Origin: Chryseobacterium gwangjuense
GTDB taxonomy: Bacteria > Bacteroidota > Bacteroidia > Flavobacteriales > Weeksellaceae
Length of the DNA stretch: 64,000 bases
Assembly (NCBI RefSeq): GCF_021311115.1
Contig: NZ_JAJTNP010000004.1
Coordinates: 1-64,000, forward strand
Reading direction: 5' to 3'
Shown here: positions 49,857 through 59,975 of the stretch, piece after piece
Numbering within the stretch: position 1 is the stretch's first letter
Layout of the letters: every line of letters begins with the position of its first letter
Translations under genes and position numbers: made by a program
The notes under the pieces: generated by a model
The model's input: only the letters and a program-made list of their open reading frames with translations
Told to the model about the DNA's origin: nothing
Databases searched by the model: none

Positions 49857-50756
49857 ATGGCATCTGGTTTTTTTGCAATCTTGGATGATATCGCAGCTTT
49901 GATGGATGATGTGGCGGTTACAAGTAAGATAGCAACTCAAAAAACAGCGGGAATCTTAGGAGATGACTTAGCTGTAAATGCTGAAAAAGCTACGGGTTTC
50001 CTGTCTTCAAGAGAATTACCCGTGTTGTGGGCGATCACCAAAGGTTCATTCATCAACAAATTGATCATTCTGCCTGTTGTATTTTTTCTTAACTGGTTGT
50101 ATGCTCCGGCAATTAATTATGTATTGATTTTAGGAGGATTATATCTGGCTTTTGAAGGAGTTGAAAAAATTATAGAATTTCTTTTTCACAGAGAGAAAGA
50201 AGGCCATGAAGTTGTTGAAGAAATTATAGAAGACGAAAAAAGTGACGAAGAATTAGAAAAGTCAAAGGTGAAATCTGCAATTACTACAGATTTTATTTTA
50301 TCGATTGAAATTGTCATCATTGCTTTAGGAACGGTTTTAGAAGAAAATCACCCTTTCATTACACAGATTTTGGTGACGAGTTTGGTGGCATTCATTGCGA
50401 CGGTTGGAGTATACGGAATTGTTGCTTTAATTGTAAGAATGGATGATGCCGGATTTAAATTAATTAAAAAAAGTAATGACAAAGGTTTTTTCGGAACATT
50501 GGGACATTTACTGGTAAAAGCTTTACCTATTGTTATTAAAGCTTTAGGAGTGATTGGTACGATTGCTTTGATCATGGTTGCAGGAGGTATTTTTGCTCAC
50601 AGAGTGGAATTTCTTCACCATTTCCTAGAGTCTTGGTCTTCCAATGGAGTTCTTACTGTTTTAAAAGAAGTTATTTTGGGACTTGCTGGAGGATTGATTG
50701 GCGTTGCAATTTTCACAATGGGAAAAGGTGCTGTTTCCTTAGTTAAAAGAAAATAG
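49857..50756 (+). CDS. DUF808 (YedI-like) membrane protein
   Basis: A 299-residue inner-membrane protein starting MASGFFAILDDIAALMDDVA, followed by KTAGILGDDLAVNAEKATGF and multiple helices; this is the DUF808 signature. The central KVKSAITTDFILSIEIVIIALG and the C-terminal GLIGVAIFTMGKGAVSL are typical too. The role of the family is unknown. It is followed by a long GC-rich hairpin. Confidence 0.92.
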   Translation: MASGFFAILDDIAALMDDVAVTSKIATQKTAGILGDDLAVNAEKATGFLSSRELPVLWAITKGSFINKLIILPVVFFLNWLYAPAINYVLILGGLYLAFEGVEKIIEFLFHREKEGHEVVEEIIEDEKSDEELEKSKVKSAITTDFILSIEIVIIALGTVLEENHPFITQILVTSLVAFIATVGVYGIVALIVRMDDAGFKLIKKSNDKGFFGTLGHLLVKALPIVIKALGVIGTIALIMVAGGIFAHRVEFLHHFLESWSSNGVLTVLKEVILGLAGGLIGVAIFTMGKGAVSLVKRK

Positions 50757-50772
50757 AAATTTGATAAATAAT

Positions 50773-50816
50773 AAACCAAAGCGCGGCTTCAAATTTTTGA
50801 AGCCGCGCTTTGGTTT
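50773..50816. terminator. GC-rich terminator of the DUF808 gene
   Basis: A perfect 18-bp stem (50773-50790 with 50799-50816), extended by A-T pairs towards the loop. The core GCGCGGCTTC/GAAGCCGCGC is far richer in GC than the surroundings. TTTT follows on the plus strand. Confidence 0.85.
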
Positions 50817-50937
50817 TAAGTTGAATACAAGATATAGAGAGTTCTTTGAACTTAGTGAAGTGAACCTTATCAAGCCATTCTGTTAATATGTTCTACGATT
50901 ATAGAAAAGAAGATGGGATGAAGCTATAATAATAAAA

Positions 50938-50962
50938 AAGAGACTTAAAAATTAAGCCTCTT
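50938..50962 (-). terminator. Terminator of grpE-dnaJ
   Basis: AAGAG.CTTAA pairs with TTAAG.CTCTT (one mismatch) around a 3-base loop. It begins 10 bases after the dnaJ stop codon, and its minus-strand 3' side is followed by TTTTTTATT. Confidence 0.8.
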
Positions 50963-50971
50963 CTAATATGA

Positions 50972-52087
50972 TTAGTTGAATAAATCTTTCACTTTATCAA
51001 AGAAAGTTTTTTCCTTTCCGGATGGTTCTGCAACCATTTCTCCGCTGTTCATTTGATTCTCGAAAAACTCCTTTTGTTCTTTCGTTAGTTTTTGCGGAGT
51101 CCAGACATTGATGTGGATAAACATATCACCTTTGCCATAGCTGTCAATACTTGGAAGCCCTTTTCCTGCTAATCTTAAGATTTTTCCGGATTGAGTTCCT
51201 GCATCTACGGTGATTTTTACTTTTCCACCAACGATTGGAACCTCTTTTTTAGTTCCTAAAGCTGCTTCAGCAAAAGAAACATATAATTCCTGATGAAGAT
51301 TATCGCCCTCTCTTTTGATTACTTTATCTACTTCTTCCTCAACAATCACTAATAGATCTCCAGGAATACCACCAAAAGGAGCATCGTTACCTTTACCTCT
51401 TACATTAAGCTGGATGCCGTCTCTTGCTCCTGCAGGAATGTTGATTGTGATTTCTTCTTCGTCTTTGATTAGTCCTTGTGCATTGGCTCCTGCCGGAATT
51501 TTATCGGCAACTTTTCCGATTCCCTGACAATTTCCACAAGTGGTTTGAGTCTGCATTTGGCCGAACATGGTGTTCATTACTTTCATCTGAACTCCGGAAC
51601 CACCACAAGTAGGACATGTTTTTGAAGTAGCACCTTCTGCCATCTTCATTTTTTTAACTTTAATGGTTTTCTGCGTTCCGTTGACCATTTCTTCAAGGTT
51701 TAGCTTGATTCTGATTCTTAAATTAGAACCCTTCACTTGCTGACGACCGCCGCCGCCACCAAAACCACCGAATCCACCACCGAAAATATCTCCAAACTGG
51801 CTGAAAATATCTTCCATGTTCATTCCGCCGCCGAAACCGCCACCGCCAAAGCCGCCGTTTCCACCCATTCCTGCGTGTCCGAACTGATCGTATCTTGCAC
51901 GTTTTTGTTCGTCGCTCAGAACTTCGTAAGCTTCTGCAGCTTCTTTAAACTTTTCTTCAGCTTCCTTATCACCCGGATTTTTATCTGGGTGAAACTTGAT
52001 AGCCATTTTACGGTATGCTTTCTTTATCTCGTCGGCTGATGCAGATTTGCTGATCTCAAGAACCTCGTAATAATCTCTTTTTGACAT
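50972..52087 (-). CDS. dnaJ: Chaperone DnaJ with a single remaining zinc centre
   Basis: A 371-residue type I J-protein that delivers substrates to DnaK and stimulates its ATPase. The J domain (1-70) has HPD at 33-35; a Gly/Phe region follows (70-115). The zinc domain keeps only two of four C-x-x-C-x-G-x-G motifs: C158-C161 (CPTCGGSG) and C184-C187 (CGNCQGIG). Motifs 1 and 4, which form zinc centre 1 in E. coli DnaJ, are missing. The C-terminal beta domains are normal. The frame extends 14 codons upstream into the intergenic repeat; the start [10 protein letters not shown] is chosen. Confidence 0.95.
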   Translation of the reverse strand: MSKRDYYEVLEISKSASADEIKKAYRKMAIKFHPDKNPGDKEAEEKFKEAAEAYEVLSDEQKRARYDQFGHAGMGGNGGFGGGGFGGGMNMEDIFSQFGDIFGGGFGGFGGGGGRQQVKGSNLRIRIKLNLEEMVNGTQKTIKVKKMKMAEGATSKTCPTCGGSGVQMKVMNTMFGQMQTQTTCGNCQGIGKVADKIPAGANAQGLIKDEEEITINIPAGARDGIQLNVRGKGNDAPFGGIPGDLLVIVEEEVDKVIKREGDNLHQELYVSFAEAALGTKKEVPIVGGKVKITVDAGTQSGKILRLAGKGLPSIDSYGKGDMFIHINVWTPQKLTKEQKEFFENQMNSGEMVAEPSGKEKTFFDKVKDLFN

Positions 52088-52089
52088 CT

Positions 52090-52150
52090 TTATATGAGTA
52101 ATTAGTAATGAGAAATGGGTAATATTCAAATTGCTTATTACCCATTACTT
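52090..52150 (-). repeat. ATTACTCATTACC-type leader repeat, copy 3, with hairpin
   Basis: On the minus strand the 75-base grpE-dnaJ spacer contains AATGGGTAATAAGCAATTTG, ATTACCCATTTCTCATTACT and AATTACTCAT just before dnaJ. AATGGGTAAT and ATTACCCATT pair to form a hairpin between the two genes. Confidence 0.5.
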
Positions 52151-52162
52151 ATTGCTTATGTT

Positions 52163-52699
52163 TTAATTTCCTGTTACTACTTTTGCAAAACGAATCACTT
52201 TATCACCTAAAGTATATCCGGTTTCGATTACGTCTACGATTTTCCCTTTCAAATCTTCTGAAGGAGCAGGGATCTGAGTAATGGCTTCATGGAAGTCTAC
52301 GTTAAAACTGTCTCCAGCTCTTACTTCCATTGCTTTTAACCCTTTTTCAGTTAGTTTATTTTTGAATTTGTTATAAATCAATTCAACACCTTGTAGGTCG
52401 GCAGGATTTCCGTTTTTGGCAATTTCTTTAATTGCTCTTTCGAAATCATCCAAAACACCAAGCATAGAAACCATCATGTCCTGATTTGCATATTGGAAGA
52501 ATTCCATCTTCTCTTTGCTGGTTCTTTTTTTATAATTTTCAAATTCAGCGTATAATCTGATGTAACGGTCTTTTTCTTCTGCCAAAAGTTCCTCTGCAGT
52601 AGGTTGAACTGTCACATTGTCTTCAGATGCTGTTTCGTTCTGAATCTTCGTATCTTCTTGGTTATTGATGCTTTCTTCGTTAATATCCTGATTTTCCAT
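52163..52699 (-). CDS. grpE: Nucleotide exchange factor GrpE
   Basis: A 178-residue cochaperone that releases ADP from DnaK. A variable acidic N-terminus (about 1-35) is followed by a coiled coil (LAEEKDRYIRLYAEFENYKK) and the family motifs VLDDFERAIKE, IYNKFKNKLTEKGLKAMEV and the beta wing VIETGYTLGDKVIRFAKVVTG. It is followed by dnaJ, after a repeat-containing spacer. Confidence 0.96.
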   Translation of the reverse strand: MENQDINEESINNQEDTKIQNETASEDNVTVQPTAEELLAEEKDRYIRLYAEFENYKKRTSKEKMEFFQYANQDMMVSMLGVLDDFERAIKEIAKNGNPADLQGVELIYNKFKNKLTEKGLKAMEVRAGDSFNVDFHEAITQIPAPSEDLKGKIVDVIETGYTLGDKVIRFAKVVTGN

Positions 52700-52778
52700 A
52701 ATTCAATCTTTATTTTCCTTTTTATTCGCAAAGATTCTGCCAAAGGAAAAAGCGTGACATTTAGGCATAAAATAGATT

Positions 52779-52817
52779 GTGAATTTTGTCAATAGTGAAT
52801 TGCTAATTGTCAATTTT
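52779..52817. repeat. GTGAATTTTG...AATTGTCAATTTT intergenic repeat, copy 2
   Basis: GTGAATTTTGTC (52779-52790) and AATTGTCAATTTT (52805-52817) match the element at 44689-44722 in the same orientation. It lies between grpE and mntH. Confidence 0.45.
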
Positions 52818-52850
52818 CAAAGCAAAATAAATTCACTATTTAGCCCAAAC

Positions 52851-54185
52851 TTATTCTCCAAAAAATGTTTGATACAGAAGATAAAGATTTAGGATGATAA
52901 TAACGAATGAAATAATCCAAACACAGGTTTTCAAAAAGGGTTTGTTGACAAATTCTCCCATTTTGGCTTTATCACTGGTGAACATGACCAACGGAACAAC
53001 GGCAAAACTTAGCTGCATAGACAAAATAACCTGACTTAAAACCAATAATTCTGTAGTTCCTTTTTCACCATATAGTATGGTTACAATTAAAGCTGGGATT
53101 ACTGCAATTAATCTGGTAATTAAACGTCTTAACCATGGTTTTAGTCTGATGTTTAAAAAACCTTCCATTACGATTTGTCCGGCAAGAGTTCCTGTCAAGG
53201 TAGAATTTTGTCCGGAAGCCAGCAATGCGATTGCAAAAGCAATACTTGCCATAGAAGCCCCCAAGATCGGGGTCAACATTTTATAAGCATCGTGAATATC
53301 TGCTACATGCTTGTTTCCCGTAATATGAAATGTTGCCGCAGCTAAAATAAGAATGGCAGCATTAATGAAAAAAGCGAGCATCAAAGAAACGGTGCTGTCT
53401 AAAGTCGCGAATTTTATAGCTTCTTTTTTACCTTCTCGAGTACGTTCATAATCTCTCGTCTGAACAATGCTGCTGTGTAAGTATAAATTGTGAGGCATTA
53501 CTGTTGCTCCTAAAATTCCGATGGCGATATATAACATTGCCGGATTTTGAATAATTTCTGCTTTAGGAACCAATCCTCCTAAGATTTCATTGATTGCAGG
53601 CTGGGAAATCACCAATTCATAGACAAAACAAGCCAGGATAATGAAAATTAATCCACCTACAATACTTTCGATCCATCGGAACCCTTTTGATTGGAGCAGA
53701 AGGATAAGAAGAACATCAATGGTGGTAATTACAATTCCCCAGGTTAAAGGAATACCAAACAATAAGTTTAAAGCAATTGCGGAGCCTATCACTTCAGCAA
53801 GATCACAGGCAGCAATAGCTATTTCACAAAAAATCCAAAGAATAAAATTGGTGGTCGGGCTGAAATGATCACGGCAAGCCTGAGCTAAATCTCTTTCTGC
53901 CACTACGCCTAGTTTTACAGATAAATGTTGTAAAACCATTGCGAAAATATTAGAAATCAGAATAACTGAAAGTAGGGTATATCCAAATTGTGCTCCTCCT
54001 GCAATGTCTGTTGCCCAGTTTCCCGGATCCATATAACCAACGGCAACCATTAGACCGGGACCCGCGAAGGCAAGGTATTTTCTCCAAAAGCTGGCATTTT
54101 TTGGGACTTTTACAGAAGCATAAACTTCGGATAAAGAATGTGAGGTTTTATCTTTTCGCCAAGCGCTTTTTAAATTAAGGTTCAT
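52851..54185 (-). CDS. mntH: Nramp-family divalent metal transporter
   Basis: A 444-residue inner-membrane transporter with 11 helices that imports Mn2+ (and Fe2+) with protons. The metal-site motif in helix 1 is [15 protein letters not shown], and helix 6 has [15 protein letters not shown]. The helix 3 region has [11 protein letters not shown] and the end of the loop [25 protein letters not shown]. Length and topology are normal. No MntR or Fur-type operator was identified in front of it. Confidence 0.94.
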   Translation of the reverse strand: MNLNLKSAWRKDKTSHSLSEVYASVKVPKNASFWRKYLAFAGPGLMVAVGYMDPGNWATDIAGGAQFGYTLLSVILISNIFAMVLQHLSVKLGVVAERDLAQACRDHFSPTTNFILWIFCEIAIAACDLAEVIGSAIALNLLFGIPLTWGIVITTIDVLLILLLQSKGFRWIESIVGGLIFIILACFVYELVISQPAINEILGGLVPKAEIIQNPAMLYIAIGILGATVMPHNLYLHSSIVQTRDYERTREGKKEAIKFATLDSTVSLMLAFFINAAILILAAATFHITGNKHVADIHDAYKMLTPILGASMASIAFAIALLASGQNSTLTGTLAGQIVMEGFLNIRLKPWLRRLITRLIAVIPALIVTILYGEKGTTELLVLSQVILSMQLSFAVVPLVMFTSDKAKMGEFVNKPFLKTCVWIISFVIIILNLYLLYQTFFGE

Positions 54186-54247
54186 AAATGTTAGAAATGA
54201 CTAACAAATTTAATTAAATATATCAAAACGACAAATTAAGACACGAA

Positions 54248-54277
54248 AAAATCCCAAAAATAAGTTTTTGGGATTTT
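54248..54277 (-). terminator. Terminator of the DUF937-OmpA gene
   Basis: AAAATCCCAAAAA pairs perfectly with TTTTTGGGATTTT around TAAG. On the minus strand TTTTTTCG follows. It lies 23 bases after the stop codon at 54300. Confidence 0.88.
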
Positions 54278-54299
54278 ATTTTTATGGGGTATAAAGATT

Positions 54300-55598
54300 T
54301 TATTTCGCGAATCTTACCGCCATTTTTCTGTCTACAGCTCTGGCTTCATTAGAAGCGCTTGCGTCTACTGTAGCAAATTTACTTCCATAGCCATCAGCTT
54401 CCAAAACCTGACCACCAACTCCTTGTTTTGCCAACCAATCTTTGATGAATATGGCTCTGTCTTTAGAAAGTTTCAAGTTTTTAGCTTCGTCACCAGTCTT
54501 ATCAGTATATCCTCCGATTTTGATTTTAGCATCCGGATAGGCTTTTAGAATAGCCACTAAATTTTGAAGCTGCCCTTCAGAATTAGCTTCTAATTGGTTT
54601 GAACTTCCGATTTTAAAGTTTACATGGTCAAAATCATACCATTTGGTTTTTAATGCATCATCGTTAGCTGCATTTTTATAACCGTCGGTTTTCAGGAAAG
54701 TAATCATTTGATCTTCCATTCCGCCTTTGTAGCCTTTTAACGATGTTCCGTTCAGGTCAATGTTTTCATCCACCTTTGTAGCAGTCATTGCTCCTGTAGT
54801 ATCTGAAGGAGTAATAGTAGCCATGCTGTCATTAGGTACGGATGTAGAATCTGTTCCGGATAGTGTTGTCGTTGTTTTTTTCTTCTCACATTGTTTCCAG
54901 ATGAAATATCCTGCAGCAATTAATAAGAGCAGAGGAAGAAGCCATTTCCAGATTGAGCCTCCACCGCCATTGTTATTATCTTCTGAAGAATAAGATGATA
55001 CTGAATCTGTAACTTTAGAGGTAACATCAGATACGGTTTCTGTCACTTTAGAAGTTGCAGCAGAAACACTTTCTGAAGCTCCGCCGAAAATATTCCCTAG
55101 CCCTAAAGATCCAAGGGAAAGACCTGCCGGCAATAAATTAGAAACAATTCCTTTCTGATCGTTTAGCAGACTTGAAATTCCTGATTGTCCTAAATTATTA
55201 TCGGCTGCATATTTTCCGATAGAACCTGCAGTAGCCCCAGTTACTAAATTTAATAGTGAGCTTGAAGAGTTATTGCTGATTCCTGCGAAAGTAGCTATTG
55301 TATTTACTAATCCACTCAATTTGTCACCAAAAATGGAGGACAATAATGTGGTAACGATGGAGTTGTTAGAAGATTCTCCCAATAAATTACCTAAAATTCC
55401 ACTCGAAGAGGCACTTGTAATAGCATTCAAAACTCCCGGATTATCCGAGTTGTTTGCCAATCCTCCTACAACAGCAGGCAATAAGCCTCCAATTGCTTTT
55501 GAAATACCTGATTCACTTTCCCCAAACTGCGCGGCAGCCTGAGATACTAGAGCAGGACCTAATTGTCCTTTAATTAAATCGATGACATTTAAAGACAT
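54300..55598 (-). CDS. DUF937 and OmpA domain protein
   Basis: A 432-residue protein. The N-terminal half is a DUF937 region of Gly/Ser/Leu-rich repeats (SKAIGGLLPAVVGGLANNSD, ILGNLLGESS, LLNDQKGIVSNLLPAGLSLG). One membrane helix follows (WKWLLPLLLLIAAGYFIW, about 215-232). The C-terminal OmpA-like domain (about 320-432) binds peptidoglycan: KIGGYTDKTGDEAKNLKLSKDR and VDRKMAVRFAK. Such proteins link membrane and cell wall; the role of DUF937 is unknown. It has its own terminator. Confidence 0.88.
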   Translation of the reverse strand: MSLNVIDLIKGQLGPALVSQAAAQFGESESGISKAIGGLLPAVVGGLANNSDNPGVLNAITSASSSGILGNLLGESSNNSIVTTLLSSIFGDKLSGLVNTIATFAGISNNSSSSLLNLVTGATAGSIGKYAADNNLGQSGISSLLNDQKGIVSNLLPAGLSLGSLGLGNIFGGASESVSAATSKVTETVSDVTSKVTDSVSSYSSEDNNNGGGGSIWKWLLPLLLLIAAGYFIWKQCEKKKTTTTLSGTDSTSVPNDSMATITPSDTTGAMTATKVDENIDLNGTSLKGYKGGMEDQMITFLKTDGYKNAANDDALKTKWYDFDHVNFKIGSSNQLEANSEGQLQNLVAILKAYPDAKIKIGGYTDKTGDEAKNLKLSKDRAIFIKDWLAKQGVGGQVLEADGYGSKFATVDASASNEARAVDRKMAVRFAK

Positions 55599-55668
55599 AA
55601 TAAATTATTTTGAGATTAATGTGTTATAAATTTATAAAAAAATATCTTTAAATAGTGAAATCAAAAAA

Positions 55669-55703
55669 AAATCTTTAAAAATCACGTAGATTTTTAAAGA
55701 TTT
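55669..55703 (-). terminator. Terminator of proS
   Basis: A perfect 15-bp stem (55669-55683 with 55689-55703) around a 5-base loop, with a T-run at its minus-strand 3' side. It lies 21 bases after the proS stop. Confidence 0.88.
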
Positions 55704-55724
55704 GTTAAATTTATTAAGAAATTT

Positions 55725-57200
55725 TTAATATGCTTTAGCAAATAAAACTCGTCTCTTAGATGGTTTACCTGATATTAAAGAAATACCTTCTTCAATATCA
55801 TCATCCAAAGGAATACATCTGATGGTTGCTTTTGTTTCATCCTTAATCTGCTCTTCTTCTTCAGCAGTTCCATCCCAATGTGCATAGATGAAACCTCCTT
55901 TTTCTTCAAGAACCTTTTTGAATTCTTCGTAAGTATCCACTTTAGTGATATTATTTTTTCTGAATTCAAAAGCTTTATTGTAAATGTCCTGTTGAATTGT
56001 TTTCAATAATTCTTCGATGTAAGAATCTAGACCGTCGATAGAACGAACTTCTTTTGTTAAGTTGTCTCTTCTAGCAATTTCCACAGATTTGTTTTCCAAA
56101 TCTCTTGGTCCCATTGCAATTCTTACCGGAACACCTTTTAATTCATATTCTGCAAATTTCCATCCCGGTTTATTTTGAGTATCATTATCAAATTTAACCG
56201 AAATTCCTTTTGCTCTTAATTTAGCCTGGATATCTAAAGCCACTTCACTGATTTGCTCTAATTGTTCTTCTCCTTTAAAGATAGGAACAATCACCACCTG
56301 AATAGGAGCCAAAGTTGGAGGCAATACCAATCCGAAATCATCAGAATGCGTCATGATTAAAGCTCCCATTAAACGGGTTGATGTTCCCCAAGAGGTAGCC
56401 CAAGCGTGTTCTATTTTACCTTCTTTGTTGGTGAATTTTACATCAAATGCTTTTGCGAAATTCTGACCTAAAAAGTGAGAAGTTCCTGCTTGTAAAGCTT
56501 TTCCGTCTTGCATTAATGCTTCAATACAATAAGTTTCATCAGCACCCGCAAATCTTTCAGAAGGTGTTTTTAATCCCTGAATGACAGGAATTGACATAAA
56601 GTTTTCTGCAAAATCTGCGTACACTTTATTCATTTTTTCTGCTTCTTCGATCGCCTCATCTTTTGTAGCGTGAGCAGTGTGCCCTTCCTGCCATAAGAAC
56701 TCTGCAGTTCTTAAGAACAGACGTGTTCTCATTTCCCAACGTACAACATTTGCCCATTGGTTAATTAATATAGGTAAGTCTCTGTAAGACTGAATCCAGT
56801 TTTTGTAGGTATTCCAGATAATTGCTTCTGAAGTTGGACGAACGATCAATTCTTCTTCCAATTTTGCGTCCGGATCTACAATTAGTTTTGATGGGTTATC
56901 CGGATCTGTTTTTAATCTGTAGTGAGTAACCACTGCACATTCTTTGGCAAAACCTTCAGCATTTTTTTCTTCAGCTTCAAATAAGCTCTTGGGCACAAAA
57001 AGCGGAAAATAAGCATTCACGTGACCTGTCTCTTTGAATTTCTTATCCATTTCATCACGCATTTTTTCCCAGATTGCATAGCCATATGGTTTTATTACCA
57101 TGCAACCTCTTACTCCTGAGTTTTCAGCTAAGTCGGCTTTTACCACCAACTCATTATACCATTTGCTGTAATCTTCGCTTCTTGAGGTTAATTTTGCCAT
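55725..57200 (-). CDS. proS: Prolyl-tRNA synthetase, archaeal/eukaryal-like type
   Basis: A 491-residue class II synthetase of the short (type 3) form without the bacterial editing insertion. It opens [19 protein letters not shown] and has motif 2 region [25 protein letters not shown], the [13 protein letters not shown] segment, motif 3 [24 protein letters not shown] and a C-terminal zinc-like domain ending RRVLFAKAY. It charges tRNA-Pro. It is divergent from the Gly/Trp-rich lipoprotein gene. Confidence 0.97.
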   Translation of the reverse strand: MAKLTSRSEDYSKWYNELVVKADLAENSGVRGCMVIKPYGYAIWEKMRDEMDKKFKETGHVNAYFPLFVPKSLFEAEEKNAEGFAKECAVVTHYRLKTDPDNPSKLIVDPDAKLEEELIVRPTSEAIIWNTYKNWIQSYRDLPILINQWANVVRWEMRTRLFLRTAEFLWQEGHTAHATKDEAIEEAEKMNKVYADFAENFMSIPVIQGLKTPSERFAGADETYCIEALMQDGKALQAGTSHFLGQNFAKAFDVKFTNKEGKIEHAWATSWGTSTRLMGALIMTHSDDFGLVLPPTLAPIQVVIVPIFKGEEQLEQISEVALDIQAKLRAKGISVKFDNDTQNKPGWKFAEYELKGVPVRIAMGPRDLENKSVEIARRDNLTKEVRSIDGLDSYIEELLKTIQQDIYNKAFEFRKNNITKVDTYEEFKKVLEEKGGFIYAHWDGTAEEEEQIKDETKATIRCIPLDDDIEEGISLISGKPSKRRVLFAKAY

Positions 57201-57309
57201 TATTTTTTTTGATTTTTTTAACTTTTCCTTATTATTGTTATCTAAAAATAAAAATCTATTTTTGATAGATATTTGTACATGAGTTTTGGTACATTTTTAG
57301 TACAGATTG

Positions 57310-57317
57310 CAAATATA
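57310..57317 (-). promoter_or_regulatory. Putative -7 element for proS
   Basis: The minus strand reads TATATTTG (TAnnTTTG), which gives a leader of about 105 bases to proS. No -33 element was found. Confidence 0.3.
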
Positions 57318-57344
57318 ATTTAAATTAAAAATTTTTACGTTATC

Positions 57345-58403
57345 ATGAAAAGAAATATACATAAAAATTTGCTTGGTATGTTAAAATCAAAAGGGATTTT
57401 GGCAATATCAGGTGGATTATTACTCGTGTCTTGTGGCGCTCAAATGGGTGGTTACAGTGAGACAGACGGGGTTTACTATGATCCCAATAAAGATACGCTA
57501 CCAGAAGGGGTAATTATTAATGATGATGGTGGTAACAGAGTAGGAGAATACTACGACTACAATCAAGAATCTAGTACAATCCAAAATGCAGAAACTAATT
57601 CTAAGGAAGGGAGATATGATTCTTGGAATGATTATAACTGGAATACCAACAATGCCACAGATTCTGACTGGGGAGCTTTTGCAGGTTCTCAAACTAACTA
57701 CTACGACAATTCATGGGGATGGGGTTCTCCGTGGGGCTGGGGTGGTTGGTACAGCCCATATTGGGGTATGAATAGCGGATGGGGCTGGAATTTTGGTTTT
57801 TCATATGGCTGGGGAAGTTCATGGGGCTGGAATGGCTGGAACTCTTGGGGATATTCTCCGTACTGGGGAGGTTACTATAATCCATATTGGGGAGGTTATT
57901 ACGGAAGTCCATATTGGGGCTGGAATGGTGGATACTGGGGAAATAACTATTATGCAGTACCATACAAAAGAAGAGGAGCAGACGGAAGATTATATAACAG
58001 CTATAATGGAGGATTCGGTAATAAAAATGGTATGAATTCCGGAGGTTTCAGAAATAATACCAATACTAATTCTGGAGGTTTCAGAAACAATACCAACAAC
58101 GGAGGTTTCAGAGGGTCTAATGGTAACAACGGAGGTTTTAGAAATAATACCAATACCAATAATGGAGGCTTCAGAAACGGAAATACAGGAGGTTTCAGAA
58201 ATCAAAATTCACAACCACGACCAAATTATAATAACTATCCACAACAATCTCAACCACGAAATGACGGCGGTTTTAGAAATAACAGCGGCGGTTTCAACAA
58301 CTCTAATAGTGGAGGTGGTTTCAGATCCGGTGGGTCGTCAGGCAGTAGCGGCGGCGGATTTAGATCCGGCGGTGGAGGCGGTGGCTTCAGAGGTGGTAGA
58401 TAA
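57345..58403 (+). CDS. Low-complexity Gly/Trp/Tyr-rich lipoprotein with GGFRN repeats
   Basis: A 352-residue protein with a lipoprotein signal (GGLLLVSC, lipidated Cys near residue 30). An acidic segment (SETDGVYYDPNKDTLPEGV) follows. Residues about 120-215 are Trp-Gly-Tyr-Pro rich (WGWGSPWGWGGWYSPYWG and similar). From about 225 on come a dozen GGFRN/GGFRG units in an Asn-rich linker, and the end is SGGGFRSGGGGGGFRGGR. The signal means that it is anchored in a membrane, probably exposed. I know no function; the aromatic and Gly-Phe-Arg repeats suggest an extended or self-associating surface protein. The next gene begins 27 bases later. Confidence 0.82.
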   Translation: MKRNIHKNLLGMLKSKGILAISGGLLLVSCGAQMGGYSETDGVYYDPNKDTLPEGVIINDDGGNRVGEYYDYNQESSTIQNAETNSKEGRYDSWNDYNWNTNNATDSDWGAFAGSQTNYYDNSWGWGSPWGWGGWYSPYWGMNSGWGWNFGFSYGWGSSWGWNGWNSWGYSPYWGGYYNPYWGGYYGSPYWGWNGGYWGNNYYAVPYKRRGADGRLYNSYNGGFGNKNGMNSGGFRNNTNTNSGGFRNNTNNGGFRGSNGNNGGFRNNTNTNNGGFRNGNTGGFRNQNSQPRPNYNNYPQQSQPRNDGGFRNNSGGFNNSNSGGGFRSGGSSGSSGGGFRSGGGGGGFRGGR

Positions 58404-58430
58404 TACAAATTAATAACTATTCAAAAAATA

Positions 58431-59873
58431 ATGTTAAAAAAATCTTTAATAGTAATGAGTATTTCTGCTGCATTTTTTGCGCAGGCTCAGGATATTTCGA
58501 TCTTAAGGAACTCCATTGATGTGTATTCGAATACTCCGATGAATGGTTCTTCAAAGTTTAACGCAATGGCTGGTTCCAATGGAGCTTTAGGTGGAGATGC
58601 GAGTTCTTTGCTGACCAACCCTGCAGGTCTGGGAGTTGCCATTTCGGGAGATGTTTCCGCAACGCTTTCTATTACCAATAATAAGAACAGAAGCACATTG
58701 GCCGGTTCTTCTATAGATTATAATATTAATAAAGTAGATATCGGAAATGTAGGAGGTATAGCAGCATTTCAGCTGATGACAGAAAGTGGCTGGAAGTTTC
58801 TAAATGTAGGGGTGAACTTCTCCAATCAATCTATTGAAAACTATATTGAAAGCCCAGGGAATTCAAAGATTGTTATTCAGAAAGATCTTATGGATACCAA
58901 TAATAATCCTGTGGTAGGAAACCTGACTTATTTGGGACATGCCTATAACAGATACGGAACAAAATCTAAAATGAATATCGGATTAGGTGCCAATTACGAA
59001 AACTATTTATATTTCGGAGCTGGTCTTAATTTCCACTATGCTGATGTTGAACAATGGGATACTGCAGCATTTGGTTTAGATTTAGACAAAACATCGGCAT
59101 CTTATGATAAACAATATACTCCATATACTGAAAAATCGAATGGTTTTTCTGCATCATTCGGGGTAATTGGCAAAGTAAGTAAAGAATTAAGATTAGGAGC
59201 AACCATTGAAACTCCAACATGGTGGAGAATGGATAGAGTCTACACAGAATATGGTTTGGATAATCAGGGATATATGGGATCTTCGGCATTCAGCGAAACG
59301 ATGAACTTTAGAAGTCCTATGAAAGCTACAGTGAGTGGTGCTTATGTTCCTAATAAAAACCTTTCTTTCAACGTAGATTATACATTAGGAATTACAAAAC
59401 CTAAATTCAAAGAAGCAGTTGACGCAGACAAAGAGATGAATAACTTCTTTACAGATAATTACAAAAACCTTTCTGAAGTAAGAGTAGGAGCAGAATACAG
59501 AATTAAAGCTTTTAGATTAAGAGGTGGTTATTCTTATGCTTCAAGTCCGTTCGATTCAGGTATGGTGAGTGCTTATTCTAATGCAGGAGTTGCTGGAAAC
59601 ACAAGTTATAATAACTGGACGTTAGGAGAAAGAAATACTTTCGGATTAGGTTTAGGATATGACTTCGGACGTTTTTATATTGATGCTTCTTATCAAAACA
59701 TAAGCTCAACATATAATAATCCGTTCTTATATGGTAAGGTGATTTCAGATACTCCTTATTATTCTACAGGATATAGTTCTACAGATTTTGATGTGGCTAA
59801 TGAAAGCTATGCAGTATCTGAAGTAAAAAATACTTTTAACAACTTCTTTATTACATTCGGATGGAAATTCTAA
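58431..59873 (+). CDS. OmpP1/FadL-like outer-membrane transport protein
   Basis: A 480-residue beta-barrel protein. The signal peptide (1-19, ending AQAQ) is followed by the family opening SKFNAMAGSNGALGGDASSLLTNPAG, typical of the OmpP1/FadL/TodX group (PF03349), and many amphipathic strands up to the aromatic end NNFFITFGWKF. FadL-type channels pass hydrophobic molecules through the outer membrane. It follows the Gly/Trp-rich lipoprotein in one operon and precedes a good terminator. Confidence 0.88.
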   Translation: MLKKSLIVMSISAAFFAQAQDISILRNSIDVYSNTPMNGSSKFNAMAGSNGALGGDASSLLTNPAGLGVAISGDVSATLSITNNKNRSTLAGSSIDYNINKVDIGNVGGIAAFQLMTESGWKFLNVGVNFSNQSIENYIESPGNSKIVIQKDLMDTNNNPVVGNLTYLGHAYNRYGTKSKMNIGLGANYENYLYFGAGLNFHYADVEQWDTAAFGLDLDKTSASYDKQYTPYTEKSNGFSASFGVIGKVSKELRLGATIETPTWWRMDRVYTEYGLDNQGYMGSSAFSETMNFRSPMKATVSGAYVPNKNLSFNVDYTLGITKPKFKEAVDADKEMNNFFTDNYKNLSEVRVGAEYRIKAFRLRGGYSYASSPFDSGMVSAYSNAGVAGNTSYNNWTLGERNTFGLGLGYDFGRFYIDASYQNISSTYNNPFLYGKVISDTPYYSTGYSSTDFDVANESYAVSEVKNTFNNFFITFGWKF

Positions 59874-59905
59874 TTTCCAGATGTGTAATGAGTGATTAAA
59901 TTGAG

Positions 59906-59925
59906 GCTCCGGATTTATCCGGAGC
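59906..59925 (+). terminator. Terminator of the FadL-like operon
   Basis: GCTCCGGA pairs perfectly with TCCGGAGC around a 4-base loop and is followed by TTTTTTATT. Confidence 0.9.
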
Positions 59926-59975
59926 TTTTTTATTGATGAAATTTAAAATTAATAAAGTATACACAAAAAAAAAGA

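Noticed and set aside
52088..52129. N-terminal extension of DnaJ
   Set aside because: The J domain always begins with M-x-K-R-D-Y-Y; the 14 extra codons lie in a repeat between grpE and dnaJ.
57990..58413. Short direct repeats that recall a CRISPR array
   Set aside because: The repeats are in frame, code for GGFRN units of a lipoprotein and vary in spacing; there are no unique spacers and no cas genes.
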